From: Angelakisella sp.
GTDB lineage: Bacteria > Bacillota > Clostridia > Oscillospirales > Ruminococcaceae
NCBI GenBank assembly: GCA_013316495.1
Contig: WSMP01000089.1
Location: forward strand, 1 to 6,459
Direction: 5' to 3'
DNA: 6,459 bases
Numbering within the stretch: position 1 is the stretch's first letter; every line of letters starts with the position of its first letter. Positions 1 to 6,312 of the stretch are shown in pieces. A program made the position numbers and the translations under genes. The notes under the pieces are model-generated. The model made no database searches, had not been told where the DNA came from, and was given only the letters and a program-made list of their open reading frames with translations.

Positions 1-18
1 CCTGATAACGAGGGTTCA

Positions 19-46
19 GGGAAGGGGCCTTTCCCGACCCCTTCCC
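19..46 (-). terminator. Stem-loop downstream of the CoADR-rhodanese gene
   Basis: GGGAAGGGG (19-27) and CCCCTTCCC (38-46) are exact 9-base inverted arms with a 10-base loop, starting 16 bases after the stop codon at 63. No U run follows on the minus strand (UGAACCCUCG). It could be an imperfect terminator or simply a 3'-end stabilising structure; the operon may continue beyond the window. Confidence 0.4.
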
Positions 47-62
47 CAAACCGGTGATTTCC

Positions 63-1757
63 TTACTCCTGCTTGCCGCAGGGGGTGCAGTTTTTCTTTT
101 CGGCGTCTGCCATCCCCGCCAGGTCCTTCTGGTAGGCGGAATAGAGGTTATAGCCGCCGGAGAGGTTGTGGACCTCTTTGGCTCCGCTCTGGTTAAGGAT
201 GCGCTGGGCCACATACCCCCGCAGCCCCACCTGGCAGGTGACGTAGAGGGGTTTGGTCAGGTCCACTTCCGCCAGGCGCTGGCGCAGCTCATCCAGGGGG
301 ATGTTCACAAAGCCGGGGACGGTGCCCAGGGCTTCCACCTCGCCGGGGGTGCGCACATCGATGCGGATGGCGTCTTTGGGGAGATTTTCCACATCCTCCG
401 GGTAGAAGGGCACCATGCTCCCCTCCAGCACGTTCTGGGCCACATACCCCGCCATATTCACCGGGTCCTTGGCGCTGGAGAAGGGAGGGGCGTAGGCCAG
501 CTCCATCTCGGTGAGGTCGTAGACGGTAAGGCCGAAGCGGACGGCGTTGGCCAGGTGGTCGATGCGCTTATCCACCCCGTCGCCCCCCACAATCTGGGCG
601 CCCAGAATCTTCCCCTCGTCGGGGGTGTAGAGAAGCTTCACAATCATCTGGCTGCCGCCGGGGTAGTACCCCGCGTGGCTGGCGGAGACGGTGAAGGTCT
701 TCCGGTAGGGGGTTCCGGCGGCCCGGAGGGACTCCTCCTTCTCGCCGGTGCAGGCCACCACCTGTTCAAAGAACTTCATCACAGAGGTGCCCTGGCTCCC
801 CTTGTAGGCGGCCTTCTTGCCGCAGATGACATCCGCCACAATGCGCCCCTGCTTGTTGGCGGGACCGGCCAGGGGAATCACCTGGGTGTTGCCGGTGACG
901 ATGTTCTTCACCGTGGCGGCGTCCCCCAGGGCGTAGATGTCCGGGACGTTGGTGCGCAGCTGCTCGTCCACCAGGATCTCCCCCCGGCGGCCCAGCTCCA
1001 CGCCGCTGCCGGCCAGGAACTTGGTCTCCGGCAGGACGCCGATGCTGAGGATCACCATGTCGGCGGGGACGGAGGTGCCGTCCTCCAAAAGGACGCTGTC
1101 CTTGGTAAAGCCGGTGGACTTTTTACCCAGGTAGAGGCCCAGCCCCTTGCCCCGGACGTAGTTGTGGACAGAGTGGGCCATGTCCATATCCAGGGGGGCC
1201 ATCACGTGGGGGGCCGCCTCGATGATGGAGACAGAAAGTCCCCGGTGGGCTAGGTTCTCCGCCATCTCCATACCGATGAATCCCGCCCCGATGACCGCCG
1301 CGGTCTTGGGCTTCGCCGCCTCGATGTGGTCATAGATGGCGTAGGTGTCCGGGATGTTCCGCAGGGTGAAGATGTGGTTCTCCTCCATGCCGGGCATCTG
1401 GGGCCGGATGGGGGAAGCGCCGGGGGAAAGGACCAGCTTGTCGTAGCTCTCGGTGTAGGTGGAGCCGTCGCCGTGGTTCTTCACCGTGACGGTCTTTGCG
1501 GCAGGGTCCACGGCGGTGACCTCCTGGCGGACCCGCACGTCCACATTGAAGCGGGCATGGAAGCCCTCCGGGGTCTGGACCTGGAGATTGCCCCGCTCGG
1601 TGATGGTGCCGCCGATGTAGTAGGGCAGGCCGCAGTTGGCAAAGGAGATATAGTCCCCCTTCTCAAAGAGGATGATTTCCGCGTTCTCATCGTTGCGGCG
1701 CAGGCGGGCGGCGGTACCGGCTCCTCCGGCTACGCCGCCTACAATCAATACCTTCAT
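63..1757 (-). CDS. FAD-dependent CoA-disulfide/persulfide reductase with C-terminal rhodanese domain (CoADR-RHD)
   Basis: A 564-residue fusion matching the CoADR-RHD architecture (B. anthracis CoADR-RHD, Shewanella Npsr). Residues 1-445 form the flavoprotein disulfide reductase. They carry FAD motif GGVAGGAGTAARLRR (7-21) with ribose-binding E32, active cysteine C42 in SFANCGLPY, the NAD(P)H motif GAGFIG (157-162), and a second FAD motif at TNVPDIYALGDA (269-280). Y364 and Y422 (AYAPPFSSAKDP) are spaced as the two conserved CoADR tyrosines. E180 at the end of the second nucleotide-binding strand favours NADH over NADPH (inference). Residues about 460-545 form a rhodanese domain with catalytic C508 in CQVGLRGY. 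The family reduces CoA disulfide, CoA persulfide or polysulfide, usually in the cytosol. The tail ends CTPCGKQE, adding a CxxC pair (C557, C560). The start at 1757 follows AAAGGAAG 8 bases upstream. It is the last gene of the array in this window and the natural sulfur-handling partner of the C-S lyase. Confidence 0.93.
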   Translation of the reverse strand: MKVLIVGGVAGGAGTAARLRRNDENAEIILFEKGDYISFANCGLPYYIGGTITERGNLQVQTPEGFHARFNVDVRVRQEVTAVDPAAKTVTVKNHGDGSTYTESYDKLVLSPGASPIRPQMPGMEENHIFTLRNIPDTYAIYDHIEAAKPKTAAVIGAGFIGMEMAENLAHRGLSVSIIEAAPHVMAPLDMDMAHSVHNYVRGKGLGLYLGKKSTGFTKDSVLLEDGTSVPADMVILSIGVLPETKFLAGSGVELGRRGEILVDEQLRTNVPDIYALGDAATVKNIVTGNTQVIPLAGPANKQGRIVADVICGKKAAYKGSQGTSVMKFFEQVVACTGEKEESLRAAGTPYRKTFTVSASHAGYYPGGSQMIVKLLYTPDEGKILGAQIVGGDGVDKRIDHLANAVRFGLTVYDLTEMELAYAPPFSSAKDPVNMAGYVAQNVLEGSMVPFYPEDVENLPKDAIRIDVRTPGEVEALGTVPGFVNIPLDELRQRLAEVDLTKPLYVTCQVGLRGYVAQRILNQSGAKEVHNLSGGYNLYSAYQKDLAGMADAEKKNCTPCGKQE

Positions 1758-1790
1758 AATGCGCTCTTCCTTTCTTTCAATGTGTGCTTA

Positions 1791-1951
1791 GAGTCTATTC
1801 AAGATCTCCTGGCGCACCGTCTAAACGGGCCTTTTTCCGCCCAAGCTGCGTCAAAAATGCTCGAAATACACCAAGTATTTCTCCGCTTTTTTCCTTGTTG
1901 GACGAAAAAATTCCCGTCCATCCGGCACATCCGGAGATTCTGAATAGGCTC
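1791..1951. mobile_element. 161-base imperfect palindromic element (MITE-like intergenic repeat)
   Basis: The left end GAGTCTATTC and the inverted right end GAGCCTATTC agree at 9 of 10 bases, and at about 21 of 29 over a longer span. Similarity continues in patches to the exact centre, where GAAATAC-ACCAA-GTATTTC (1863-1881) forms a perfect small hairpin. TTA flanks both ends (1788-1790 and 1952-1954), as a 3-base target duplication would. The right-hand TTA is the stop codon of the M24 gene. No protein is encoded. It fills most of the 194-base gap before the CoADR-rhodanese gene, whose own ribosome binding site (about 1766-1773) is left intact. Any family name would need a repeat search. Confidence 0.65.
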
Positions 1952-3133
1952 TTACAGGTAGTGGGGGGTATTGGGGGTGAGGACCTCGCAGCCGTCCTCG
2001 GTGATGAGCACCATGTCCTCGATGTTAAAGCCCTGGACCCCTTGGATGTAGCAGGGCACCTCCATAGCCAGAATCATCCCGGCCTCCAAGGGGCGGGTGG
2101 TGCTGGCGTTAATGATAGGCGCCTCGCAGGTGGCAGGCCCCATGCTGATGCTGTGTCCCTGGTGGCCCCGGACATAGGCGGGGAAGGCTTCCTTCACGTA
2201 GTCGTAGGCCACATGGTACAGCTCGCAGATGGGCAGGCCCGGCTTTGCAGCGGCAATCATCCGCCGCTGGCCCTCGTAGAGGCGATCCTTCAGCTTATAG
2301 AGGGCGGGGTGGGCGCCCTCCATCACCCAGGAACGGGAGGTGTCGGTGGTGTAGAAGTCGAACTCGGCGTTGACGCCGGCGTCAAACTTCACCACATCCC
2401 CCTTCTGAATCACCCCGTCCCCAGGGATGGTGAGGCGGGAGCCGGACTCCCCGGTGGAGAACATGGACCAGGCGCTGGGCGTGGCTTTGCCGGTGGCAAT
2501 CACCGTCTCCCGGAAGACGCGGAGCATCTCCTGCTCGCTGACGCCGGGTCTTGCAATTTTGCTCACCGCCGTAAAGCCCTCGTCGGCCGCCCGGCACAGG
2601 GTTCGGAACATTTCAATCTCCTCCGGGGTCTTAACGCTGCGGGCAAAGACAAAGAGTTCGGAAATGTCTGTGAATTCTGCCTCCGGGAAGGCTGCGGTAA
2701 TGTCATTATAACACAGGATAGGGAGATATGTCATCTCCATTCCCAGTTTTTTATCGGCCAAATCCATCTCCCGGACCATCTTTTTCAGGATGTCAAAGGA
2801 GCTTTCCATCACCGCAGGCGGGGGGATGATGGCCCCGTTTGCCACCTCATCCCAGGTTTTGAGGCCCACCCAGGTGTCGTACTTCCGGACAATAAACCGT
2901 CCGGCGCTCTTTTTCTCGAAGGTGGGGACCTCAAAATCCATGGTTGCCAGCTGGGTGGGGACGTCCTCCCTGGCGGAGACCACCGCGACGGAGAAGCCGG
3001 GCTGGCGGGAAACGGTATGCTGGTGCCCGCCGAAGCCGGTGACATAGTGGAAGTTTTCCGGGGAGGAGATGATGGCTCCGTCCAGACCGCGCTGGCGGAG
3101 CAGTTCTTTGATTCGGCCTTCCTTTGGCTGCAT
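1952..3133 (-). CDS. M24-family (Xaa-Pro aminopeptidase/creatinase-like) metallohydrolase
   Basis: A 393-residue two-domain protein with a creatinase-type N-domain (about 1-165, beginning RIKELLRQRGLDGAIISSPE) and a pita-bread M24 catalytic domain (about 170-385). Putative dimetal ligands are D251 (KFDAG), D264 (YTTDTSRSW), H327 (GHSIS), E358 (AMEVP) and E372 (FNIEDM), so the five-ligand set is retained. Two departures from classical X-Pro peptidases are visible. The two aspartates are 13 residues apart, against 11 in E. coli PepP. The usual GHGIG-x3-HExP stretch reads GHSISMGPATCEAP, with two extra residues and Cys336 where a second-shell His is expected. Members of this fold include X-Pro peptidases, creatinase, ectoine hydrolase and the DMSP lyase DddP, so peptidase activity is likely but not certain. 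The start at 3133 is supported by AAAGGAG 8 bases upstream. No signal peptide is seen; it should be cytosolic. It is the third gene of the array, 201 bases after the transporter. Confidence 0.88.
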   Translation of the reverse strand: MQPKEGRIKELLRQRGLDGAIISSPENFHYVTGFGGHQHTVSRQPGFSVAVVSAREDVPTQLATMDFEVPTFEKKSAGRFIVRKYDTWVGLKTWDEVANGAIIPPPAVMESSFDILKKMVREMDLADKKLGMEMTYLPILCYNDITAAFPEAEFTDISELFVFARSVKTPEEIEMFRTLCRAADEGFTAVSKIARPGVSEQEMLRVFRETVIATGKATPSAWSMFSTGESGSRLTIPGDGVIQKGDVVKFDAGVNAEFDFYTTDTSRSWVMEGAHPALYKLKDRLYEGQRRMIAAAKPGLPICELYHVAYDYVKEAFPAYVRGHQGHSISMGPATCEAPIINASTTRPLEAGMILAMEVPCYIQGVQGFNIEDMVLITEDGCEVLTPNTPHYL

Positions 3134-3172
3134 AAGGGTAGCTCCTTTCTAATGCTTGAATTCTTTTTTGGA

Positions 3173-3213
3173 AAGCGGCTGCACGCACCCCATAGACGTG
3201 CATACAGCCGCTT
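3173..3213 (-). promoter_or_regulatory. 41-base leader hairpin upstream of the M24 gene
   Basis: The arms 3173-3188 and 3198-3213 are 16 bases each. Nine outer bases (AAGCGGCTG/CAGCCGCTT) are exact. In minus-strand RNA the two differing positions become G-U wobbles, so all 16 pairs form around a 9-base loop. Read as plus-strand RNA the same positions are A-C mismatches, so the structure suits the coding-direction transcript. It ends about 39 bases before the start codon and is followed by an A run, not a U run. It is therefore a leader structure rather than a terminator. Confidence 0.5.
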
Positions 3214-3268
3214 CGATTTACTTTGGCCCTGTCCGGATGCTTTCCGGAAAAAGGCCATTCTTCTTTTT

Positions 3269-3304
3269 GCTTCTTTTTCTTCTTTTGCAAGAAGAAAAAG
3301 AAGC
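3269..3304. repeat. Perfect 16-base inverted repeat, polypyrimidine/polypurine
   Basis: The arm at 3269-3284 (GCTTCTTTTTCTTCTT) is an exact inverted match to 3289-3304 around a 4-base loop TTGC. One arm is almost all pyrimidine and the other almost all purine, and a similar pyrimidine run (3260-3268) precedes it. No T run follows on either strand, so it is not a standard terminator by itself. With the adjacent GC stem at 3310-3328 it forms a compound hairpin cluster that looks like a dispersed intergenic repeat. Confidence 0.6.
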
Positions 3305-3309
3305 GGGGT

Positions 3310-3328
3310 CCAGGGGCAACGCCCCTGG
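3310..3328 (-). terminator. GC-rich stem-loop 6 bases after the transporter stop codon
   Basis: CCAGGGGC and GCCCCTGG are exact 8-base arms around a 3-base loop. On the minus strand the stem is followed by ACCCCGC and then a U-rich UUCUUUUUCUUCUU tract. This is terminator-like, but the tract starts too far from the stem for a canonical intrinsic terminator. It may terminate partially or protect the 3' end of the upstream message. Confidence 0.4.
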
Positions 3329-3334
3329 CTGCGC

Positions 3335-4900
3335 TTACACCGTGTAGAAGAGGGGAGCGCCGGGGCCCAGGGGCAGGCCCAGCAGGTACCAGATGGAGAA
3401 GAGAACGATCCAGCCCAGCAGGAAGCAGATGGAGTAGGGGAGCATGGTGGAGATGACGCTGCCAATGCCCGCCTTCTTATCGTACTTCTGGAAGAAGGCC
3501 ACCGTCAGCACAAAGAAGGGCATCAGGGGGGCGATGATGTTGGTGCTGGAATCGCCGATGCGGTAGGCCACCTGGGTCAGCTCCGGGGAGAGGCCGAGGC
3601 GCATGAACATGGGGACGAAGATGGGAGCCATAATGGCCCACTTGGCGCTGTCCACCGCGATGAAGATGTTAATAAAGGCGGTGAGGATGATAAAGCAGAT
3701 AATCAGGGGCAGGCCCACAAAGCCGATGCCCTTTAGGAAGTTCGCGCCGGAAACGGAGATGATGGTCCCCAGGTTGGAGTAGTTAAAGCAGGTGGTGAAC
3801 TGGGCGGCAAAGAAGATGAGGACCATAAAGCTGGCAAGGCCGGAGATGCACTTGTTCATCAGCTGGATAACATCCTCGTCGTTCTTGATGGTGCCCGCGC
3901 CGATACCGTAGGCGATACCGGAGATGAGGAACAGCAGCATGATAAAGAAAATGATGCCGCTCATAAAGGGGCTGGAAAGGAAGCCGCCGGTCTCCGGGTT
4001 GCGGAGCAGGCCGTTCTGGGGGGCCACCGCAATGACGATAAGGACCACATAGATGAGGGAGGCGATGCCGGCAAACCGCAGGCCCTTCTTTTCGGCAGGG
4101 GTCAGGTCCTCGGTGGTGCCGTCCACAGCGCCTTCGTACTTGCCCAGGTGGGGCTCAACCAGCTTGTCGGTGACAAAGGTGCCGATGGCGGTGACCAGAA
4201 AGGTGGAAATAAACATGAAGTACCAGTTGCAGACCGGGGTGACCATGTAGTTGGGGTTCAGGGTCTGGGCCGCCTGGGTGGACATACCGGCAAACATGGG
4301 GTCGTTGGTGCCGATGAGGAGGTTGGCGCTCCAGCCACCGGATACACCGGCAAAGGCCGCCGCCAGGCCCGCGATGGGGTGCCGTCCAAAGGCCATAAAC
4401 AGGATGGCCCCCAGGGGAACCAGCACCACATAGCCGGTGGAGGAGGCGATGTTGGACATGATGCCCAGAAACACCACCATGGCGGTGACCAGGGTTTTGG
4501 GGGCGGAGTTCGCGGCCCGCCGCAGCATGGCGGAAATCATGCCGCTGCCGTCCGCCACGCCCACACCGATCATGATGGTAAAGACGGTGCCCAGGGCGAA
4601 GAAGCCGGTAAAGCTGCTGACCACGGTGGTCACCAGGTGCCGGATGGAATCCGGGGTCAGGAGGTTGACGGCTTTCACCGTCTTCTCCACAATGGCGTTG
4701 CCGTTGGCGGTGTCAATGGTCTCGTAGGTTACAGAGACGCCCAGGGAGCCGCAGATGGCGGAAATGATGATGACCGCGACGGTCAGAATCAGGAAGATGG
4801 TGGCGGGGTTGGGGAGGGCGTTGCCCACCCGCTCCACAGCGTCCATCGCCCGGACGATTGCGCCCTTTTTCTCCAAAGGGCTGTTTGCGGTTTTTGCCAT
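3335..4900 (-). CDS. abgT: AbgT-family transporter (p-aminobenzoyl-glutamate transporter family)
   Basis: A 521-residue integral membrane protein of usual AbgT length. The family includes E. coli AbgT (p-aminobenzoyl-glutamate uptake) and Neisseria MtrF, with homologues also reported as drug exporters. Hydrophobic segments fall near residues 32-55, 98-117, 136-170, 175-197, 222-245, 275-293, 312-335, 353-370, 393-415, 422-433, 455-470 and 484-510. Family signatures are visible: ALPNPATIF (28-36), GVADGSGMISAMLRR (114-128), GVSGGWSANLLIGTNDP (185-201), the NIFIAVDSAKWAIMAPIFVP block (411-430) and RIGDSSTNIIAPLMPFF (447-463). N411, D417, W421 and D450 lie where the family has its polar substrate site. 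The start at 4900 is preferred over the in-frame ATG at 4936 because GAGGAGG ends 7 bases before it and MAKTANSPLEKK begins the expected basic cytoplasmic N-terminus. It lies 88 bases downstream of the C-S lyase. In E. coli AbgT works with M20 hydrolases AbgA/AbgB; here the next gene is M24, so the substrate may differ. Confidence 0.92.
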   Translation of the reverse strand: MAKTANSPLEKKGAIVRAMDAVERVGNALPNPATIFLILTVAVIIISAICGSLGVSVTYETIDTANGNAIVEKTVKAVNLLTPDSIRHLVTTVVSSFTGFFALGTVFTIMIGVGVADGSGMISAMLRRAANSAPKTLVTAMVVFLGIMSNIASSTGYVVLVPLGAILFMAFGRHPIAGLAAAFAGVSGGWSANLLIGTNDPMFAGMSTQAAQTLNPNYMVTPVCNWYFMFISTFLVTAIGTFVTDKLVEPHLGKYEGAVDGTTEDLTPAEKKGLRFAGIASLIYVVLIVIAVAPQNGLLRNPETGGFLSSPFMSGIIFFIMLLFLISGIAYGIGAGTIKNDEDVIQLMNKCISGLASFMVLIFFAAQFTTCFNYSNLGTIISVSGANFLKGIGFVGLPLIICFIILTAFINIFIAVDSAKWAIMAPIFVPMFMRLGLSPELTQVAYRIGDSSTNIIAPLMPFFVLTVAFFQKYDKKAGIGSVISTMLPYSICFLLGWIVLFSIWYLLGLPLGPGAPLFYTV

Positions 4901-4921
4901 AAGTAATCCTCCTCTTATTTT

Positions 4922-4944
4922 GCGGCTTTTTGTCAAAAGTCCGC
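4922..4944 (-). promoter_or_regulatory. Leader stem-loop just upstream of the transporter ribosome binding site
   Basis: In minus-strand RNA, GCGG-A-CUUUU-GACA-AAAAG-CCGC forms a nine-pair hairpin with one bulged A. It ends about 8 bases before the GAGGAGG of the transporter gene and lies in the 88-base gap after the C-S lyase. A second, weaker hairpin (CCCCG/CGGGG arms, 4959-4976) sits directly after the C-S lyase stop. Neither is followed by a U run, so read-through into the transporter is expected. A role in processing or translation is a guess. Confidence 0.35.
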
Positions 4945-4988
4945 TGCTCTATACACATCCCCGTCCTCCGGCGGGGTAGGGAACCGGT

Positions 4989-6173
4989 TCAGCGGCCCAT
5001 CCGCTTATCCACAGCTGCCTTCAGCTGGGCCATGGCCTTTTCCACGGTGGAACGGGGGCAGGCGATGTTCATGCGCATATACCCCTCCCCCTCGGTCTTG
5101 CCGAAGCCCCGGCCATCGTTGAGGGCCAGGCGGGCCTCCTCCGCCATGAATTTAGGCAGCTCACCGCCGGGGAGCTGCAATCCCCGGCAGTCCAGCCACA
5201 GCAGGTAGGTGGCCGCCGGCCGGGCGACGGTGATTTCCGGGATGTTCTCCTTCAGGAACTGCTCCACGTAGAGGATGTTCCCCTCCAGGTGGGCCAGCAG
5301 CTGGGCGAGCCATTCCTCCCCGTGGCGGAAGGCTGCCTCCACCGCCACCAGGCTGAAGCAGTTGTTCCGGTGGACGTCCATGGATTTCCAAAACTTCTGA
5401 TACTTGGCAATAAGCTCCTCATTGGGGAAGATGATGGTGGCGGCTTGAAGCCCCGCCAGGTTGAAGGTCTTGGTGGCGGAGGTGCAGGTGATGGTGTTCT
5501 CCCCAATCTTTCCCCCCAGGGAGGCGATGGGGATGTGCTTGTGCCCGAAGAGCATCAGGTCACTGTGAATCTCGTCGCTGATAATAAGGGTGCCGTACTG
5601 GACGCACAGCTCCCCCATCCGCCGCAGCTCCTCCTCGGTCCAAACCTTGCCCACCGGGTTGTGGGGGTGGCAGAGGATGAAGAGGGGGGGACGGCGCTGG
5701 AGGGCCTTTTCAAAGGCCTCAAAGTCCAGGGTATAAACATTGTCCTTTTCCACCAGGGGAACGGTGAGGCACTTGCGGCCCCAGTTTTCCACCGAATCGA
5801 AGAATTCGCCGTAGACAGGGGTCAAAAACAGCACCTCGTCCCCCGGCTGGGAAAACTCCCGCACGCAGGTGCAAAGGGTGGGCACCACCCCCAGGCTGAA
5901 GACGCACTTCTTGGGGTCGGGCCGCCAGCCGTTGCGCTTCTCCTGCCACTGGCAGACCGCCTCGAAATAGGAGTCCGGGCGGCTGGTGTAGCCAAAGATG
6001 GCCTGGCGGTTCCGGGCGTCGATGGCGTCCAGGATGGGCTGGGCGGTGCAGAGGTCCATATCGGCAATCCACATGGGGAGAAGGTCCCTGCGGCCGTACT
6101 TCTGTTCCATCTCGTCGTACTTCACGGCGTAGTTGTCCCAGCGGTCAATGGGACGGTTAAAATCATACTGCAT
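4989..6173 (-). CDS. patB: MalY/PatB-family PLP-dependent C-S lyase (cystathionine beta-lyase / aminotransferase fold type I)
   Basis: A 394-residue cytosolic PLP enzyme, close to the roughly 390 residues of E. coli MalY and B. subtilis PatB. Family members cleave the C-S bond of cystathionine, cysteine or cysteine S-conjugates to give a thiol or sulfide, pyruvate and ammonia. Visible landmarks are the N-terminal substrate loop MWIADMD (34-40), HPHNPVGKVW (169-178), SDEIHSDL (199-206) with D200 for the pyridine nitrogen, SATKTFNLAG (232-241) with the Schiff-base lysine K235, and R367 in RMNIACPR for the substrate carboxylate. The start at 6173 is chosen because AAAGGAGG lies 10 bases upstream and the protein then begins MQYDFNRPIDRWDNY, typical of the family. 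The in-frame ATG at 6227 would place the start inside and upstream of the promoter core. It is the first gene of the array, directly behind a sigma-54-type promoter. The exact substrate cannot be read from sequence; the symbol is given at family level only. Confidence 0.93.
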   Translation of the reverse strand: MQYDFNRPIDRWDNYAVKYDEMEQKYGRRDLLPMWIADMDLCTAQPILDAIDARNRQAIFGYTSRPDSYFEAVCQWQEKRNGWRPDPKKCVFSLGVVPTLCTCVREFSQPGDEVLFLTPVYGEFFDSVENWGRKCLTVPLVEKDNVYTLDFEAFEKALQRRPPLFILCHPHNPVGKVWTEEELRRMGELCVQYGTLIISDEIHSDLMLFGHKHIPIASLGGKIGENTITCTSATKTFNLAGLQAATIIFPNEELIAKYQKFWKSMDVHRNNCFSLVAVEAAFRHGEEWLAQLLAHLEGNILYVEQFLKENIPEITVARPAATYLLWLDCRGLQLPGGELPKFMAEEARLALNDGRGFGKTEGEGYMRMNIACPRSTVEKAMAQLKAAVDKRMGR

Positions 6174-6199
6174 CTGTAAAATGCCTCCTTTCGGCTTCG

Positions 6200-6226
6200 C
6201 ATAGTATAAATGCAAAAATTGTGCCA
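6200..6226 (-). promoter_or_regulatory. Sigma-54 (RpoN) -24/-12 promoter upstream of the C-S lyase gene
   Basis: On the minus strand, 6226-6211 reads TGGCACAATTTTTGCA. This is an exact match to the core consensus TGGCAC-N5-TTGC(A/T), with the GG and GC pairs at the required spacing and a T preceding the core. Counting from the -12 C at 6212, transcription should start near 6200. That gives a 26-base leader containing the AAAGGAGG site before the ATG at 6173. A sigma-70 reading of the same bases (TTGGCA, 15-base spacer, TACTAT) is possible but has a short spacer. The exact sigma-54 match and its placement make that the better call. It is a sequence match only; no start-site data are available here. 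Confidence 0.72.
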
Positions 6227-6312
6227 ACTTCCGGGGGCGGAAAAAAGTTTGGCGGTTTTGTCCAAAGAACAGGGTTTATTTTTTGTCAATCTGCCGAAAT
6301 GGTGATGAAGAA

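Noticed and set aside
54..1253. Long plus-strand open frame opposite the CoADR-rhodanese gene
   Set aside because: Its translation is low-complexity, rich in G, H, V and L, and matches no family. It is the antisense shadow of a clearly conserved gene in GC-rich DNA.
1784..3736. 650-codon plus-strand open frame
   Set aside because: It runs through the palindromic element, the antisense of the M24 gene, the hairpin cluster and part of the transporter. No domain or ribosome binding site supports it.
4148..4906. Plus-strand frame opposite the transporter gene
   Set aside because: Gly/His/Asp-rich antisense translation of membrane-segment codons; not a plausible protein.
4947..4957. TATAGA as a -10 box for a separate transporter promoter
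   Set aside because: No acceptable -35 hexamer lies at 16-18 bases, and the short 88-base gap favours read-through from the C-S lyase.
6242..6268. Weak TTTGG/CCAAA hairpin followed by six T on the minus strand, as a terminator
   Set aside because: Only five mostly weak pairs with a 9-base loop. It would sit directly upstream of the promoter with nothing obvious to terminate.
6282..6290. TTGACA as a sigma-70 -35 box
   Set aside because: The bases 17 downstream read TTTGGA, not a -10 hexamer, and no better partner was found.
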